Shown one piece after another: positions 1 through 7,326 of a DNA stretch of 8,016 nt. The DNA is from Candidatus Latescibacterota bacterium (GTDB lineage: Bacteria; JAAXHH01). The DNA is taken from positions 1 through 8,016 of the forward strand of contig JAJECR010000156.1 of the NCBI GenBank assembly GCA_022821935.1, in the 5' to 3' direction. The position numbers and the translations under genes were made by a program. The notes beneath the pieces are model-generated. The model did not search any database and was not told the DNA's origin. It saw only the letters and a program-made list of their open reading frames with translations. Numbering within the stretch: the stretch's first letter is position 1; each line of letters begins with the position of its first letter.

Positions 1-1600
1 CCCTGGCGTGCTTCAGCCTCCCAAGGGCTTCGGCCGCTTCGCTCCGGATATCTGACGAGGGGCTTTCGAGTTCCCTGATCAGCGTATCGACCGCCGCCTC
101 CGAGCCGGTCTCGCCCAGCGCCCGTGCGGCCTGGCGGCGCACCTTGGAGCTGGCGTCGGACAGGGCCTGGACGAGGTGGTCGATGGCCATGGGGTTGCGG
201 GACCGCCCCAGTCTGTAGGCCGCCCTCGCGCGTCTGTCTTCCGCCGTGGCCACGTTGAACACGATGTAGTTGAAGGTGTAGCTCAGCAGGTTCCCGCGGA
301 ACATGTTCGAAAGGAGCTGATGGGACGAAATGGAGCGGTCGTCCCGTACCGGCCGGAGCAGAAACAGCGGCACGAACCGCATGATCCCGCTCAGGAAGAA
401 CAGCAGGTTGATGTCCTGGATCAGGAACCCGCCCATGGTGAACCGGACGTTCGCGAGCGAAGCCACCAGGATGCCGCCCAGGAGCGGTCCGGCGGCGTAA
501 AGCAGGTTGATCGTCGTGGACCACGATGCCATGTAGGCCACCCGCTCGTCCTGGTTCTCCTTCGGGAGCAGCGCGTACTGCAGGGGCGTGACGCCAAGGT
601 TGATGCCGCCCATGATCAGGCCGGAGAGCAACATGGCGGCGGCGACCATGGCGTGGTTGCCGGGCTGGCACAGCCCCCACAGGAAGGCGTTCAGCGCTCC
701 GGGAATGATGAGGATCTGGAGGACCGGCTTGCTGCCGAATCGGTCGATGATCACGCTCCAGATACGGTACCCCGCGATGGTGGCCAGCGTGCCCAGGGCG
801 CTCAGCAGGGAGATGGCGGTGTAGCCGAACCCCAGCCGGTCGAGCATGAACACGCTGAAGAGCGGGCCGGAAAGCCCGAGGGCGAACATCCAGGATGAGT
901 AGAACATGACCAGCTGGCGGAAGTTGCGGTCGCGAAAGGGCTGCAGCAGGTGGCGCAGGGGATTCCGGGCCTCGGTCTCTTCAGCCCGGATCGGGTAGGG
1001 CGTTCGCTTGAGAAACAGGGGACCGGCCATGCCGCAGAGGGTGCCCACGGTAAAGACCACCACGAAGGCCATCAGCTTTTCGTCATCGGGAAACCAGTCC
1101 ACGAAGCGGCCAGTCAATACGCCTACTGTCGCTCCCACGAGACTCTGGACGATAGTCTGCCGGCTCGTGAACCGGGCCCGGATGTTTTCGGGGACCGTGC
1201 CGGCGACCCAACTCGAGTAGAATGGCGTGTAGATGTATCCCGCGGTCAGCCCGGCGACCAGGAAGATGAGCAGCATCCGCTGGTGCAGCGATTCGACGAA
1301 GAGGAAGGGGATGGTGATCATGAGTCCCCGGAACAACGCTTCCAGCACGCCGTTCCAGACGACCCAGCGCTTCTTGTTCTCGATGGACTTGCTGAAGAGG
1401 GATGAAATGATCTGCACGGGGGCGAGGATCGAGGCGATGGCGGAGTAGAAGGCGATGTCCGACGCGTCCGCTCCGAGAGAGAGCACGAATCCCGCGAAGA
1501 CGGCCGTATTGGTGCCGACCATCTGGCCCCAGGCGCCCCAGAGTCCCTTCACGGCGATAAAAGACCGCAGCGATCGGTTGACTTCGCCCCGTGACAGCAT
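1..1600 (-). CDS. MFS-type transporter with C-terminal HEAT repeats (partial, 3' end off the window)
   Basis: I translated this frame by hand: 533 codons are open from ATG at 1600 to the left edge, so the C-terminus is missing. Residues about 15-415 are rich in hydrophobic stretches typical of a 12-helix major facilitator permease. A charged central loop lies near 198-228, and DRFGSKPVL (286-294) resembles the conserved MFS cytoplasmic loop motif. From about residue 469 the protein changes to soluble helices. NPMAIDHLVQALSDASSKVR and the next unit (VDTLIRELESPSSDIRSEAA) are two HEAT repeats of the PBS-lyase type, and more may lie off the edge. It should sit in the inner membrane with the HEAT tail in the cytoplasm; the substrate is unknown. 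The start was chosen for the GGAG eleven bases upstream, although the frame stays open further upstream. HEAT repeats are usually protein-binding, so a partner-regulated transporter is possible (inference). Confidence 0.85.
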   Translation of the reverse strand, partial: MLSRGEVNRSLRSFIAVKGLWGAWGQMVGTNTAVFAGFVLSLGADASDIAFYSAIASILAPVQIISSLFSKSIENKKRWVVWNGVLEALFRGLMITIPFLFVESLHQRMLLIFLVAGLTAGYIYTPFYSSWVAGTVPENIRARFTSRQTIVQSLVGATVGVLTGRFVDWFPDDEKLMAFVVVFTVGTLCGMAGPLFLKRTPYPIRAEETEARNPLRHLLQPFRDRNFRQLVMFYSSWMFALGLSGPLFSVFMLDRLGFGYTAISLLSALGTLATIAGYRIWSVIIDRFGSKPVLQILIIPGALNAFLWGLCQPGNHAMVAAAMLLSGLIMGGINLGVTPLQYALLPKENQDERVAYMASWSTTINLLYAAGPLLGGILVASLANVRFTMGGFLIQDINLLFFLSGIMRFVPLFLLRPVRDDRSISSHQLLSNMFRGNLLSYTFNYIVFNVATAEDRRARAAYRLGRSRNPMAIDHLVQALSDASSKVRRQAARALGETGSEAAVDTLIRELESPSSDIRSEAAEALGRLKHAR

Positions 1601-1776
1601 GTTGGAATGCTCCGTTGGCCGTCCTGTTGACTTCGGACCGGTACAGCCGGCACTGGAAACGCTGACTGTCGTCCCCCGCCCCGGGCCTTTGCCCCGGGCC
1701 TTCCCACATAGGTCCGCGCACACCAAACCCGCGGTACCGTTCGAGATAACCTACGCGGTCTTGGGAAAATCGCCAC

Positions 1777-1806
1777 AGAATAGGAGACCGGCCGGGATCA
1801 CGTCAA
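1777..1806 (-). promoter_or_regulatory. sigma70-like promoter for the MFS-HEAT gene
   Basis: Read on the minus strand, TTGACG (1806-1801) and TATTCT (1782-1777) are separated by 18 bases, a 5/6 and a 4/6 match to the -35 and -10 consensus. It points towards the transporter gene and would give a leader of roughly 170 nt. That leader contains a 12-bp direct repeat, GCCCCGGGCCTT, at 1678-1689 and 1691-1702. This is a prediction by eye only. Confidence 0.4.
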
Positions 1807-1810
1807 GCCA

Positions 1811-1822
1811 AATCGCGCGATT
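1811..1822. promoter_or_regulatory. 12-bp perfect palindrome, candidate operator
   Basis: AATCGCGCGATT is identical to its reverse complement. It lies four bases upstream of the predicted -35 of the minus-strand promoter for the transporter. It also lies about 105 bases upstream of the coiled-coil gene on the plus strand. That position fits a dimeric regulator acting on one or both divergent genes, but no regulator can be named. Confidence 0.3.
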
Positions 1823-1927
1823 CAGCGGCCAATGACCCGCGATTTCAAGATTCAATTCGAGATTCGAAGCCAGCTTTCCACTAACTCTTTAAATACCATC
1901 ACAGAACATGGCCATTTGGAAAGGAGC

Positions 1928-2428
1928 ATGGACTTGGAAACCATATCGATCTGGATCCAGCCAGCCGTATTGTTGACGGCATTTATCTTCTTCTGGCGGG
2001 AAGCTAAAGGGAGCAGACGGGAAGCACGAGCCGAAATGCTTCACATAGAATCGCGGATTCTCGACAGGATTGACGAAAAATTCAAAGTCGTGGACGAGAA
2101 GTTTGTTAGTATCAACGATCGGTTCGACAATGTGGACCGGCGGTTCGACGAAGTAGATCAGCGGTTTGTCGAAGTAGATCGGCGGTTCGACGAAATGGAC
2201 CGGCGGTTTGACAAAGTAGACAGGCGGATTGACCGGCTGGACGAGCGAATGAACTCCGTGGAAATTCAACAGGGCAGGCTGGCTGAACGGATGGCTGCCC
2301 AGGAAGGACAGTTAGCCAGAACAGACGTTAAAATCGAGGGAATGGACGCTAAAATTGAGGGAATCAGTGCAGATGTCATGGGATCGACACAAGGCAGATC
2401 TGCTGCAAAAAAAGCTCGACTGCCATAA
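1928..2428 (+). CDS. membrane-anchored coiled-coil protein of heptad repeats
   Basis: This 166-residue protein has one hydrophobic segment (about residues 6-23, ISIWIQPAVLLTAFIFFW), a basic stretch, and then about 15 uninterrupted heptads (44-148) of the type RFDEVDR. F/I/M and V/L/M alternate at the a and d positions, which predicts a long coiled coil anchored at its N-terminus. The last heptads contain KIEGMDA and KIEGISA, and the tail is basic (KKARLP). Function is unknown. The frame is open from an ATG at 1832, but that start has no ribosome-binding site. I chose 1928 because AAGGAG precedes it, though with only one base of spacing; TTG at 1934 (seven bases) is a possible alternative start. 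The gene looks AT-richer than its neighbours. A run of seven A at 2407-2413 near the 3' end is a possible slippage site. Confidence 0.7.
   Translation: MDLETISIWIQPAVLLTAFIFFWREAKGSRREARAEMLHIESRILDRIDEKFKVVDEKFVSINDRFDNVDRRFDEVDQRFVEVDRRFDEMDRRFDKVDRRIDRLDERMNSVEIQQGRLAERMAAQEGQLARTDVKIEGMDAKIEGISADVMGSTQGRSAAKKARLP
2117..2242 (+). repeat. six tandem 21-bp units inside the coiled-coil gene
   Basis: Six consecutive 21-bp units run in frame (starts 2117, 2138, 2159, 2180, 2201, 2222). Each begins with a form of CGGCGGTTCGAC and encodes one heptad pair-step (RFDxVDR). The units differ by several bases, so the array is diverged, but it could still change length by slippage or recombination. Confidence 0.8.
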
Positions 2429-2447
2429 AACTCCAGGGTGAATTCAA

Positions 2448-2477
2448 TTGACAGTCCAGCCATATCGCGTATATACA
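2448..2477 (+). promoter_or_regulatory. sigma70-like promoter for the ccmH-like gene
   Basis: A perfect -35 hexamer TTGACA (2448-2453) is followed after 18 bases by TATACA (2472-2477, 4/6). TACAAT (2474-2479, 5/6) is an alternative -10 with longer spacing. It lies about 50 bases upstream of the ATG at 2528, in the gap after the coiled-coil gene, so the ccmH-like gene probably has its own transcript. Prediction by eye. Confidence 0.4.
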
Positions 2478-2527
2478 ATAGTAGTAACTGAATGCGGCCT
2501 TAACCCAATGCCTTTCTTTTTGGATCC

Positions 2528-3031
2528 ATGCGACGAACCACCCTCACAATCTTACTACCATTACTGGTAGTCCTGGCAACGACCTTAATGGCCAGTTCAC
2601 GGGTAAATGCGATCCTGGACGAAGGGATGGAACGGATCGCCGCGATCGTCGAGGAGCAGTTGATCGCGCCTTGCTGCTGGCGCGCGCCGCTCAGTAAGCA
2701 CTACTCGGGTACCGCTGAAAGGATGAAAGACGAACTCAGGAAAATGCTCGTCGATGGCAAGTCCGGCGAGGAGATCGTCGATTATTAAAAGGCCAAATAT
2801 TGGGAACGCATCCTGTCGTCTCCGCCCAATGTCGGTTTCAACCGGATGGCCTATCTCTTTACGCCGCTTATGTTCCTCGTCGGCGCCGGGATCATCTTCT
2901 TCACGCTGCGCCGTTGGAGGTCCGGTCGCCTGAACAGCGGGAAAGCAGCGATGGCGGATAATACAGACAGTCCGTCGAAAGATCCGCGGCACCAGTCCCG
3001 AATCGACGACGAACTGAACGCCTACGACTGA
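2528..3031 (+). pseudogene. ccmH: CcmH/CycL-like cytochrome c maturation protein interrupted by an in-frame TAA
   Basis: Two stretches in the same frame, 2528-2785 (86 codons) and 2789-3031, are separated only by TAA at 2786-2788. Read through, they give about 167 residues with the plan of a CcmH subunit. There is a signal peptide (1-28, ending SSRVNA), then a cysteine segment LIAPCCWRAPLSKHYSG. A helical part follows (MKDELRKMLVDGKSGEEIVDY), then KAKYWERILSSPPNVGF, one membrane helix (about 107-123) and a basic, polar cytoplasmic tail. CcmH normally reduces apocytochrome haem-binding cysteines at the outer face of the inner membrane. Here the usual CxxC is replaced by adjacent cysteines (APCC), a form I recall from divergent homologues. 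TAA replaces a position that could have been Tyr (TAT/TAC) by one base change. A nonsense mutation, readthrough and a sequence error are all possible. No other ccm gene is in the window. The ribosome-binding site is weak (GGAT). Confidence 0.65.
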
Positions 3032-3954
3032 TTCCGTTCCATTTTCTGGCGCTCCGACCAGGCCTCCCCCTCGCCGTAACTTCCGAATATATCTTCCAGC
3101 AGTACCTCAAGTGCGGGGCTGAAATACCGGCCGCGACGCCAGGCTACGCCGATATCGCGGCTGAAGGCGACGCCCTCCACGTCAACCTCGCGCAGCGTTC
3201 CGCCTGAAATGGACTCCTGGATCGTCAGGGAGGGCAGGAAGGATATCCCGACGCCCGCTTCTACGAGATTCCGCATGGCCTCCGGACTGCGCATCTCCAT
3301 GACGACGCGCGGCGACACGCCCACCTCGGCGAATCGTTCGTCCACGATCCGGCGGGACACGGAATCCGCGTGGAAGAGGATCAGCGGTTCTTCCGCCACT
3401 TCCGTCAGGGCGACCGAGGTCCGTTCCGCGAAGGGGTGGCCGCCGCCGACCACCAGGGGCATGGAATCGTGATAGATGGACATGGTCTCGATCCGGGGGT
3501 GGGCGTACGGCAGGGTGATCAGGGCGAACTCCGAACGGTTCGCCAGCAGCTCCTCGACCAGGTACTGGGACGGCGACACGTGCACGGACAATTCCAGTTC
3601 CGGGTACCGCTCCACGTAGCGCTTCAGAATGTCGGTAAGCAGGTAGGTCACCGCCGCGTCGGTGGCACCGAAGGTAAATCCCTCGCCCGGCAGGACGTCC
3701 CCGCTCGCCAGACGGTTCTCCGCCTCCTCGGCGAGGTCCTGGATTCGCACGGCATAGTCGACCAGCGCCCTGCCTTCCATGGTCAATGAAACGTGCCGGC
3801 TTCCCCGGTTGAACAGCCTCACGCCAAGCGTCTCTTCCAGCTCTCGCACGCCATTGCTCACCGTGGGCTGTGTCACGTGCATGTCCCGTGCCGCCCTGGA
3901 AAAACTTTCGCGCCGCGCGACCGCCAGGAAGTACTGCAGGTAATACAGGTTCAT
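3022..3954 (-). CDS. LysR-family transcriptional regulator
   Basis: The 310-residue length is normal for the family. The N-terminal winged helix-turn-helix is clear (residues 3-62): YYLQYFLAVARRESFSRAAR, then VTQPTVSNGVRELEETLG and VRLFNRGSRHVSLTMEGRAL, with the recognition helix around 29-38. Residues about 90-295 form the periplasmic-binding-protein-like effector domain, including FGATDAAVTYLLTDILKRY and LVEAGVGISFLPSL. Such proteins bind DNA as tetramers and respond to a small metabolite; this one's ligand and targets cannot be told from sequence. ATG at 3954 has GGAG (3965-3962) seven bases upstream. The gene is divergent from ino1, and LysR regulators often control the divergent neighbour, so ino1 is a candidate target (inference). 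Its last 10 bases overlap the convergent end of the ccmH-like gene. Confidence 0.93.
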   Translation of the reverse strand: MNLYYLQYFLAVARRESFSRAARDMHVTQPTVSNGVRELEETLGVRLFNRGSRHVSLTMEGRALVDYAVRIQDLAEEAENRLASGDVLPGEGFTFGATDAAVTYLLTDILKRYVERYPELELSVHVSPSQYLVEELLANRSEFALITLPYAHPRIETMSIYHDSMPLVVGGGHPFAERTSVALTEVAEEPLILFHADSVSRRIVDERFAEVGVSPRVVMEMRSPEAMRNLVEAGVGISFLPSLTIQESISGGTLREVDVEGVAFSRDIGVAWRRGRYFSPALEVLLEDIFGSYGEGEAWSERQKMERNQS

Positions 3955-3990
3955 AATTTGGCTCCGTGTGTTTTCGCGTCGTTACTAAGC

Positions 3991-4061
3991 GTTTTTGAGG
4001 ATTAGTCTGATCGGGTTCGGCTGATGGTGCCCGCGGTTAATTTGACCTGATCCTCAAAAAC
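3991..4061. repeat. 12-bp perfect inverted repeat with 47-bp spacer
   Basis: GTTTTTGAGGAT at 3991-4002 and ATCCTCAAAAAC at 4050-4061 are exact reverse complements. A short inner pair, CGGG (4012-4015) and CCCG (4030-4033), lies in the spacer. The structure is 37 bases upstream of the LysR start and inside the presumed leader of its mRNA. It may be a leader hairpin, two operator half-sites or the remnant of a very small element. No target-site duplication is visible at the edges. Confidence 0.6.
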
Positions 4062-4116
4062 CTTCCCTTCTTATTATAGATTAAATTTATAGATGATATA
4101 GCAATTATTTATTTGA

Positions 4117-4125
4117 ATTATACCA
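4117..4125 (-). promoter_or_regulatory. extended -10 promoter for the LysR gene
   Basis: On the minus strand the sequence reads TGGTATAAT (4125-4117), a perfect TATAAT with the TGn extension. The -35 position (about 4145-4140, GTAAAA) is poor, as is common when the extended -10 is present. It implies a leader of about 155 nt before the LysR start, carrying the inverted repeat at 3991-4061. I found no equally good promoter for ino1 in this AT-rich gap. Confidence 0.45.
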
Positions 4126-4148
4126 GATTCCGGGTTTCTTTTTACCAG

Positions 4149-4164
4149 AGCGCATTAGCGCATT
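4149..4164. repeat. tandem 8-bp repeat upstream of ino1
   Basis: AGCGCATT occurs twice, back to back (4149-4156 and 4157-4164), about 70 bases before the ino1 start. It sits at the boundary between the AT-rich divergent region and the GC-rich leader. It could be a pair of half-sites for a regulator, but two short copies may also be chance. Confidence 0.35.
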
Positions 4165-4232
4165 TCATTCATTCTTCAATACTTCGGGTGCGCGTGACGC
4201 GGGCCCGGTGACGGAAGGAAAGCGGGGAAATC

Positions 4233-5375
<1,143 letters not shown>

Positions 5376-5412
5376 TCAACGGTTAACATAAAACCGGGTC
5401 GTAAGCGAGAAT

Positions 5413-5470
5413 GCCGGTGGGAACGCCCGTCGCTACATGCGGGCGCGCGTTCCGCCGGCGTTTTCTTTTC
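5413..5470 (+). terminator. intrinsic terminator after ino1
   Basis: The stem pairs GCCGG (5413-5417) with CCGGC (5455-5459), and GGAACG with CGTTCC after a small internal loop, with a further CCCG/CGGG pair inside. It is followed directly by TTTTCTTTTC (5461-5470). It lies about 40 bases after the ino1 stop and should separate ino1 from the next gene. Confidence 0.85.
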
Positions 5471-5528
5471 GAAAACCCGTGCGTGAACGGCCTGTGAATC
5501 GTTATCATGGTCGCAGGCCAGCAGCGGA

Positions 5529-5592
5529 TCCGGTCATCCATAGCGGGAAGCGGTTCCGGTCATCCAAAGCCACTAGGCGATCCGGTCATCCA
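5529..5592 (+). repeat. three 12-bp direct repeats at exact 26-bp spacing
   Basis: TCCGGTCATCCA occurs at 5529-5540, 5555-5566 and 5581-5592, with exactly 26 bases from start to start. The five or six bases before each copy are also alike (GCGGA, GCGGT, GGCGA), while the remaining spacer differs. The array ends 17 bases before the start codon of the next gene. It therefore occupies its leader or promoter-proximal region. It may be a set of regulator or RNA-binding sites. Confidence 0.8.
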
Positions 5593-5609
5593 TTCGCCCG
5601 GGAGCATCC

Positions 5610-6806
5610 ATGTCGACACGCCTCCGCGTCGCCGCCATCTGCACCATCTATCACCCCCGCGCCCACGCGGACGTCATCGTCTCCAAGTTCCTGAAGGGCT
5701 GGTCGGTCGACGAGGGATACTTCGCGCCCCAGGTGGACGTCGTGTCCCTCTACATAGACCACGTCCTCGAGAACGACATTGGCCTGCAGCTTGCCGAAAA
5801 GTTCGGCGTGCCCGTCTACCCGAGCATCCGCAGGGCGTTGCACGCGGGAGACGACAGCCTGGGAGTGGACGCGGTGCTACTCATCGGCGAGCACGGCGAC
5901 TACCCGTGGAACGAACGGGACCGGCACATGTACCCGCGGCGGTACTTCTTCGAGCAGATTGCCGGCGTGTTTGCCGAAAGCGGACGCTCGGTGCCCGTGT
6001 TCAGCGACAAGCATTTCGCCTACGACTACCGCGACGCCCTGTGGATGTGGGACCGGGCGAAGGAGCTGGACATTCCCCTGATGGCCGGTTCCTCCCTGCC
6101 CCTGGCGTGGCGGGATCCGTGGATCGAATACGACCTGGAAACCAACGTCGAGGAAGCGCTCACCGTGGGGTTCGGCGGGATCGAGTCCTATGGATACCAC
6201 ACCCTCGAAGCACTGCAGTGCATGGTCGAGCGGCGGCGTGGCGGTGAAACGGGCGTGGCTTCGGTGCAGTGCCTGGAAGGCGACGAGATGTGGCGAGCCT
6301 GCGAGGAGGGGCGGTGGTCGAAGGAATTGATGGACGCGGCCCTCGACGCCATACCCGGCAAGCCGGAGGGCACGGCGCGGGAACACGCCAAAGAGCCCAC
6401 GGCTTTCCTGGTGGAACGAAACGACGGGCTGCGGACGACCACCCTCATGCTGGGCGGCTATATCGAAACCTGGGCCTACGCGGCCCGGGTCGACGGCAAA
6501 GTGCACGGGACCTGCTTCAACCTGGTCCGCGAGGGAAACCACGCCCACTTCAGCTACCTGTGCCATAACATCCAGCGGTTCTTCCTGACCGGCGAAGCGC
6601 CCTATCCGCCCGAGCGCACGCTGCTGGTCACGGGCATCATCGACGCCGTGATGAACAGCCGTTACGAAGGGCACCGCAGGATCGAGACTTCCTGGCTGGA
6701 CGTCGCGTATGCTTCTTACACGGAATTGCCCTACCGGCCGCTCGCTACGCAGCCGGAAGGCGGCAGTATCGACCCCAACGCGCCGGATATCACGGGAAGA
6801 GTTTGA
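5610..6806 (+). CDS. conserved protein of unknown function, 398 residues
   Basis: The protein starts at ATG 5610 with GGGAG five bases upstream. I recognise it as a type that recurs in uncultured and planctomycete-like genomes, but I know no assigned function. The N-terminus, RLRVAAICTIYHPRAHADVI, looks like the first strand and loop of a nucleotide-binding-like fold. Likely conserved motifs are LLIGEHGDYP (90-99), FSDKH (131-135), MAGSSLP (158-164), ESYGYHTLEALQCMVERR (192-209) with GGETGV (211-216), and LGGYIETWAYA (281-291). The C-terminus, ERTLLVTGIIDAVMNSRYEG (335-354), resembles the tail of Gfo/Idh/MocA sugar oxidoreductases. Many His, Glu and Asp residues in these motifs could bind a metal or sugar. 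There is no signal peptide or membrane helix. It lies downstream of ino1 but behind a terminator, so a link to inositol is only a guess. Confidence 0.9.
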   Translation: MSTRLRVAAICTIYHPRAHADVIVSKFLKGWSVDEGYFAPQVDVVSLYIDHVLENDIGLQLAEKFGVPVYPSIRRALHAGDDSLGVDAVLLIGEHGDYPWNERDRHMYPRRYFFEQIAGVFAESGRSVPVFSDKHFAYDYRDALWMWDRAKELDIPLMAGSSLPLAWRDPWIEYDLETNVEEALTVGFGGIESYGYHTLEALQCMVERRRGGETGVASVQCLEGDEMWRACEEGRWSKELMDAALDAIPGKPEGTAREHAKEPTAFLVERNDGLRTTTLMLGGYIETWAYAARVDGKVHGTCFNLVREGNHAHFSYLCHNIQRFFLTGEAPYPPERTLLVTGIIDAVMNSRYEGHRRIETSWLDVAYASYTELPYRPLATQPEGGSIDPNAPDITGRV

Positions 6807-6910
6807 GGGAAAGTGGAGGTGGGGACGGACATTCCTGCGGAGCACAAAGGAAAGCGGCATCAGGCAGGTATTGGCAAAGCGCCGATGTCATACCGGAGAG
6901 ACAAGATCCA

Positions 6911-7309
6911 ATGAATATCGAACCCCGACAGAAGCAGTTCGACTTCGACGGTCCCGAGGCCATCAGGCCCGGGGTCCTGGAGACCTTCCCCTACGAAAAC
7001 CAGGGAGATCCCCTCGACGTGGATATCGATACGGACGAGTTTACGGCGGTCTGTCCCTGGACGGGACTGCCCGATTTCGGTGAGGTAATCGTTTCCTACG
7101 TGCCGGACGAGAAGGTCCTCGAACTGCGGTCCTACAAATACTATCTGCTCTCATACCGGACTGTCGGCATGGTGCAGGAGCACGTCACGCGCCGCATCCT
7201 CGACGACCTCGTCGCCGCGGTGCAGCCGGTCCGCATGACTGTAAGTACTGACTACCGGATCCGGGGCGGCATCCACACGGTCTGCACGGCGGATTACGAA
7301 AAGGATTGA
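6911..7309 (+). CDS. queF: NADPH-dependent preQ0 reductase (7-cyano-7-deazaguanine reductase)
   Basis: QueF reduces the nitrile of preQ0 to the aminomethyl group of preQ1 in the queuosine tRNA-modification pathway, in the cytoplasm. The 132 residues fit the short, single-domain type. FTAVCPWTGLPDFGE (44-58) holds the nucleophilic Cys48, which forms the thioimide, and Asp55. The family motif appears as ELRSYKYYLLSYR (71-83), with Glu71 for substrate binding. Glu90 follows in VQEHVTRRILDDL, and the C-terminal RIRGGIHT is also typical. The frame stays open upstream to 6803, overlapping the previous gene. I chose 6911 because GGAGAG (6895-6900) precedes it and because QueF homology starts there. 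The 104-base gap to the upstream gene shows neither a terminator nor a preQ1 aptamer, so the two may be co-transcribed. Confidence 0.96.
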   Translation: MNIEPRQKQFDFDGPEAIRPGVLETFPYENQGDPLDVDIDTDEFTAVCPWTGLPDFGEVIVSYVPDEKVLELRSYKYYLLSYRTVGMVQEHVTRRILDDLVAAVQPVRMTVSTDYRIRGGIHTVCTADYEKD

Positions 7310-7326
7310 GTCCTTCCCGGCACACA

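Noticed and set aside
176..1405. Plus-strand open frames across the left part of the window.
   Set aside because: The minus strand encodes a clear MFS-HEAT protein here. The plus-strand products are charged, low-complexity shadows (for example QDAAQERSGGVKQVDRRG).
1889..2269. Minus-strand frame encoding a Pro-Val-His repeat protein.
   Set aside because: The repeats are the antisense reading of the 21-bp units in the coiled-coil gene, which has the better start and a sensible heptad pattern.
5529..5592. CRISPR array suggested by regular repeats and spacers.
   Set aside because: There are only three repeats of 12 bp with 14-bp spacers, part of which are also alike. This is far shorter than any CRISPR unit, and no cas gene is in view.
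5437..5694. Small plus-strand open frame covering the terminator, the 26-bp repeats and the next start.
   Set aside because: It begins inside the terminator hairpin, lacks a ribosome-binding site and overlaps the start of the well-supported 398-residue gene in another frame.
5877..6860. Long minus-strand open frame (327 codons) opposite the 398-residue protein.
   Set aside because: It has no family resemblance and low-complexity shadow composition, and the plus-strand frame has a good ribosome-binding site and conserved-looking motifs.
6807..6910. Possible preQ1 riboswitch upstream of queF.
   Set aside because: I looked for the short preQ1-I hairpin with its A-rich tail and for a larger class II structure. 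Neither is visible; only weak 4-bp pairings are present.
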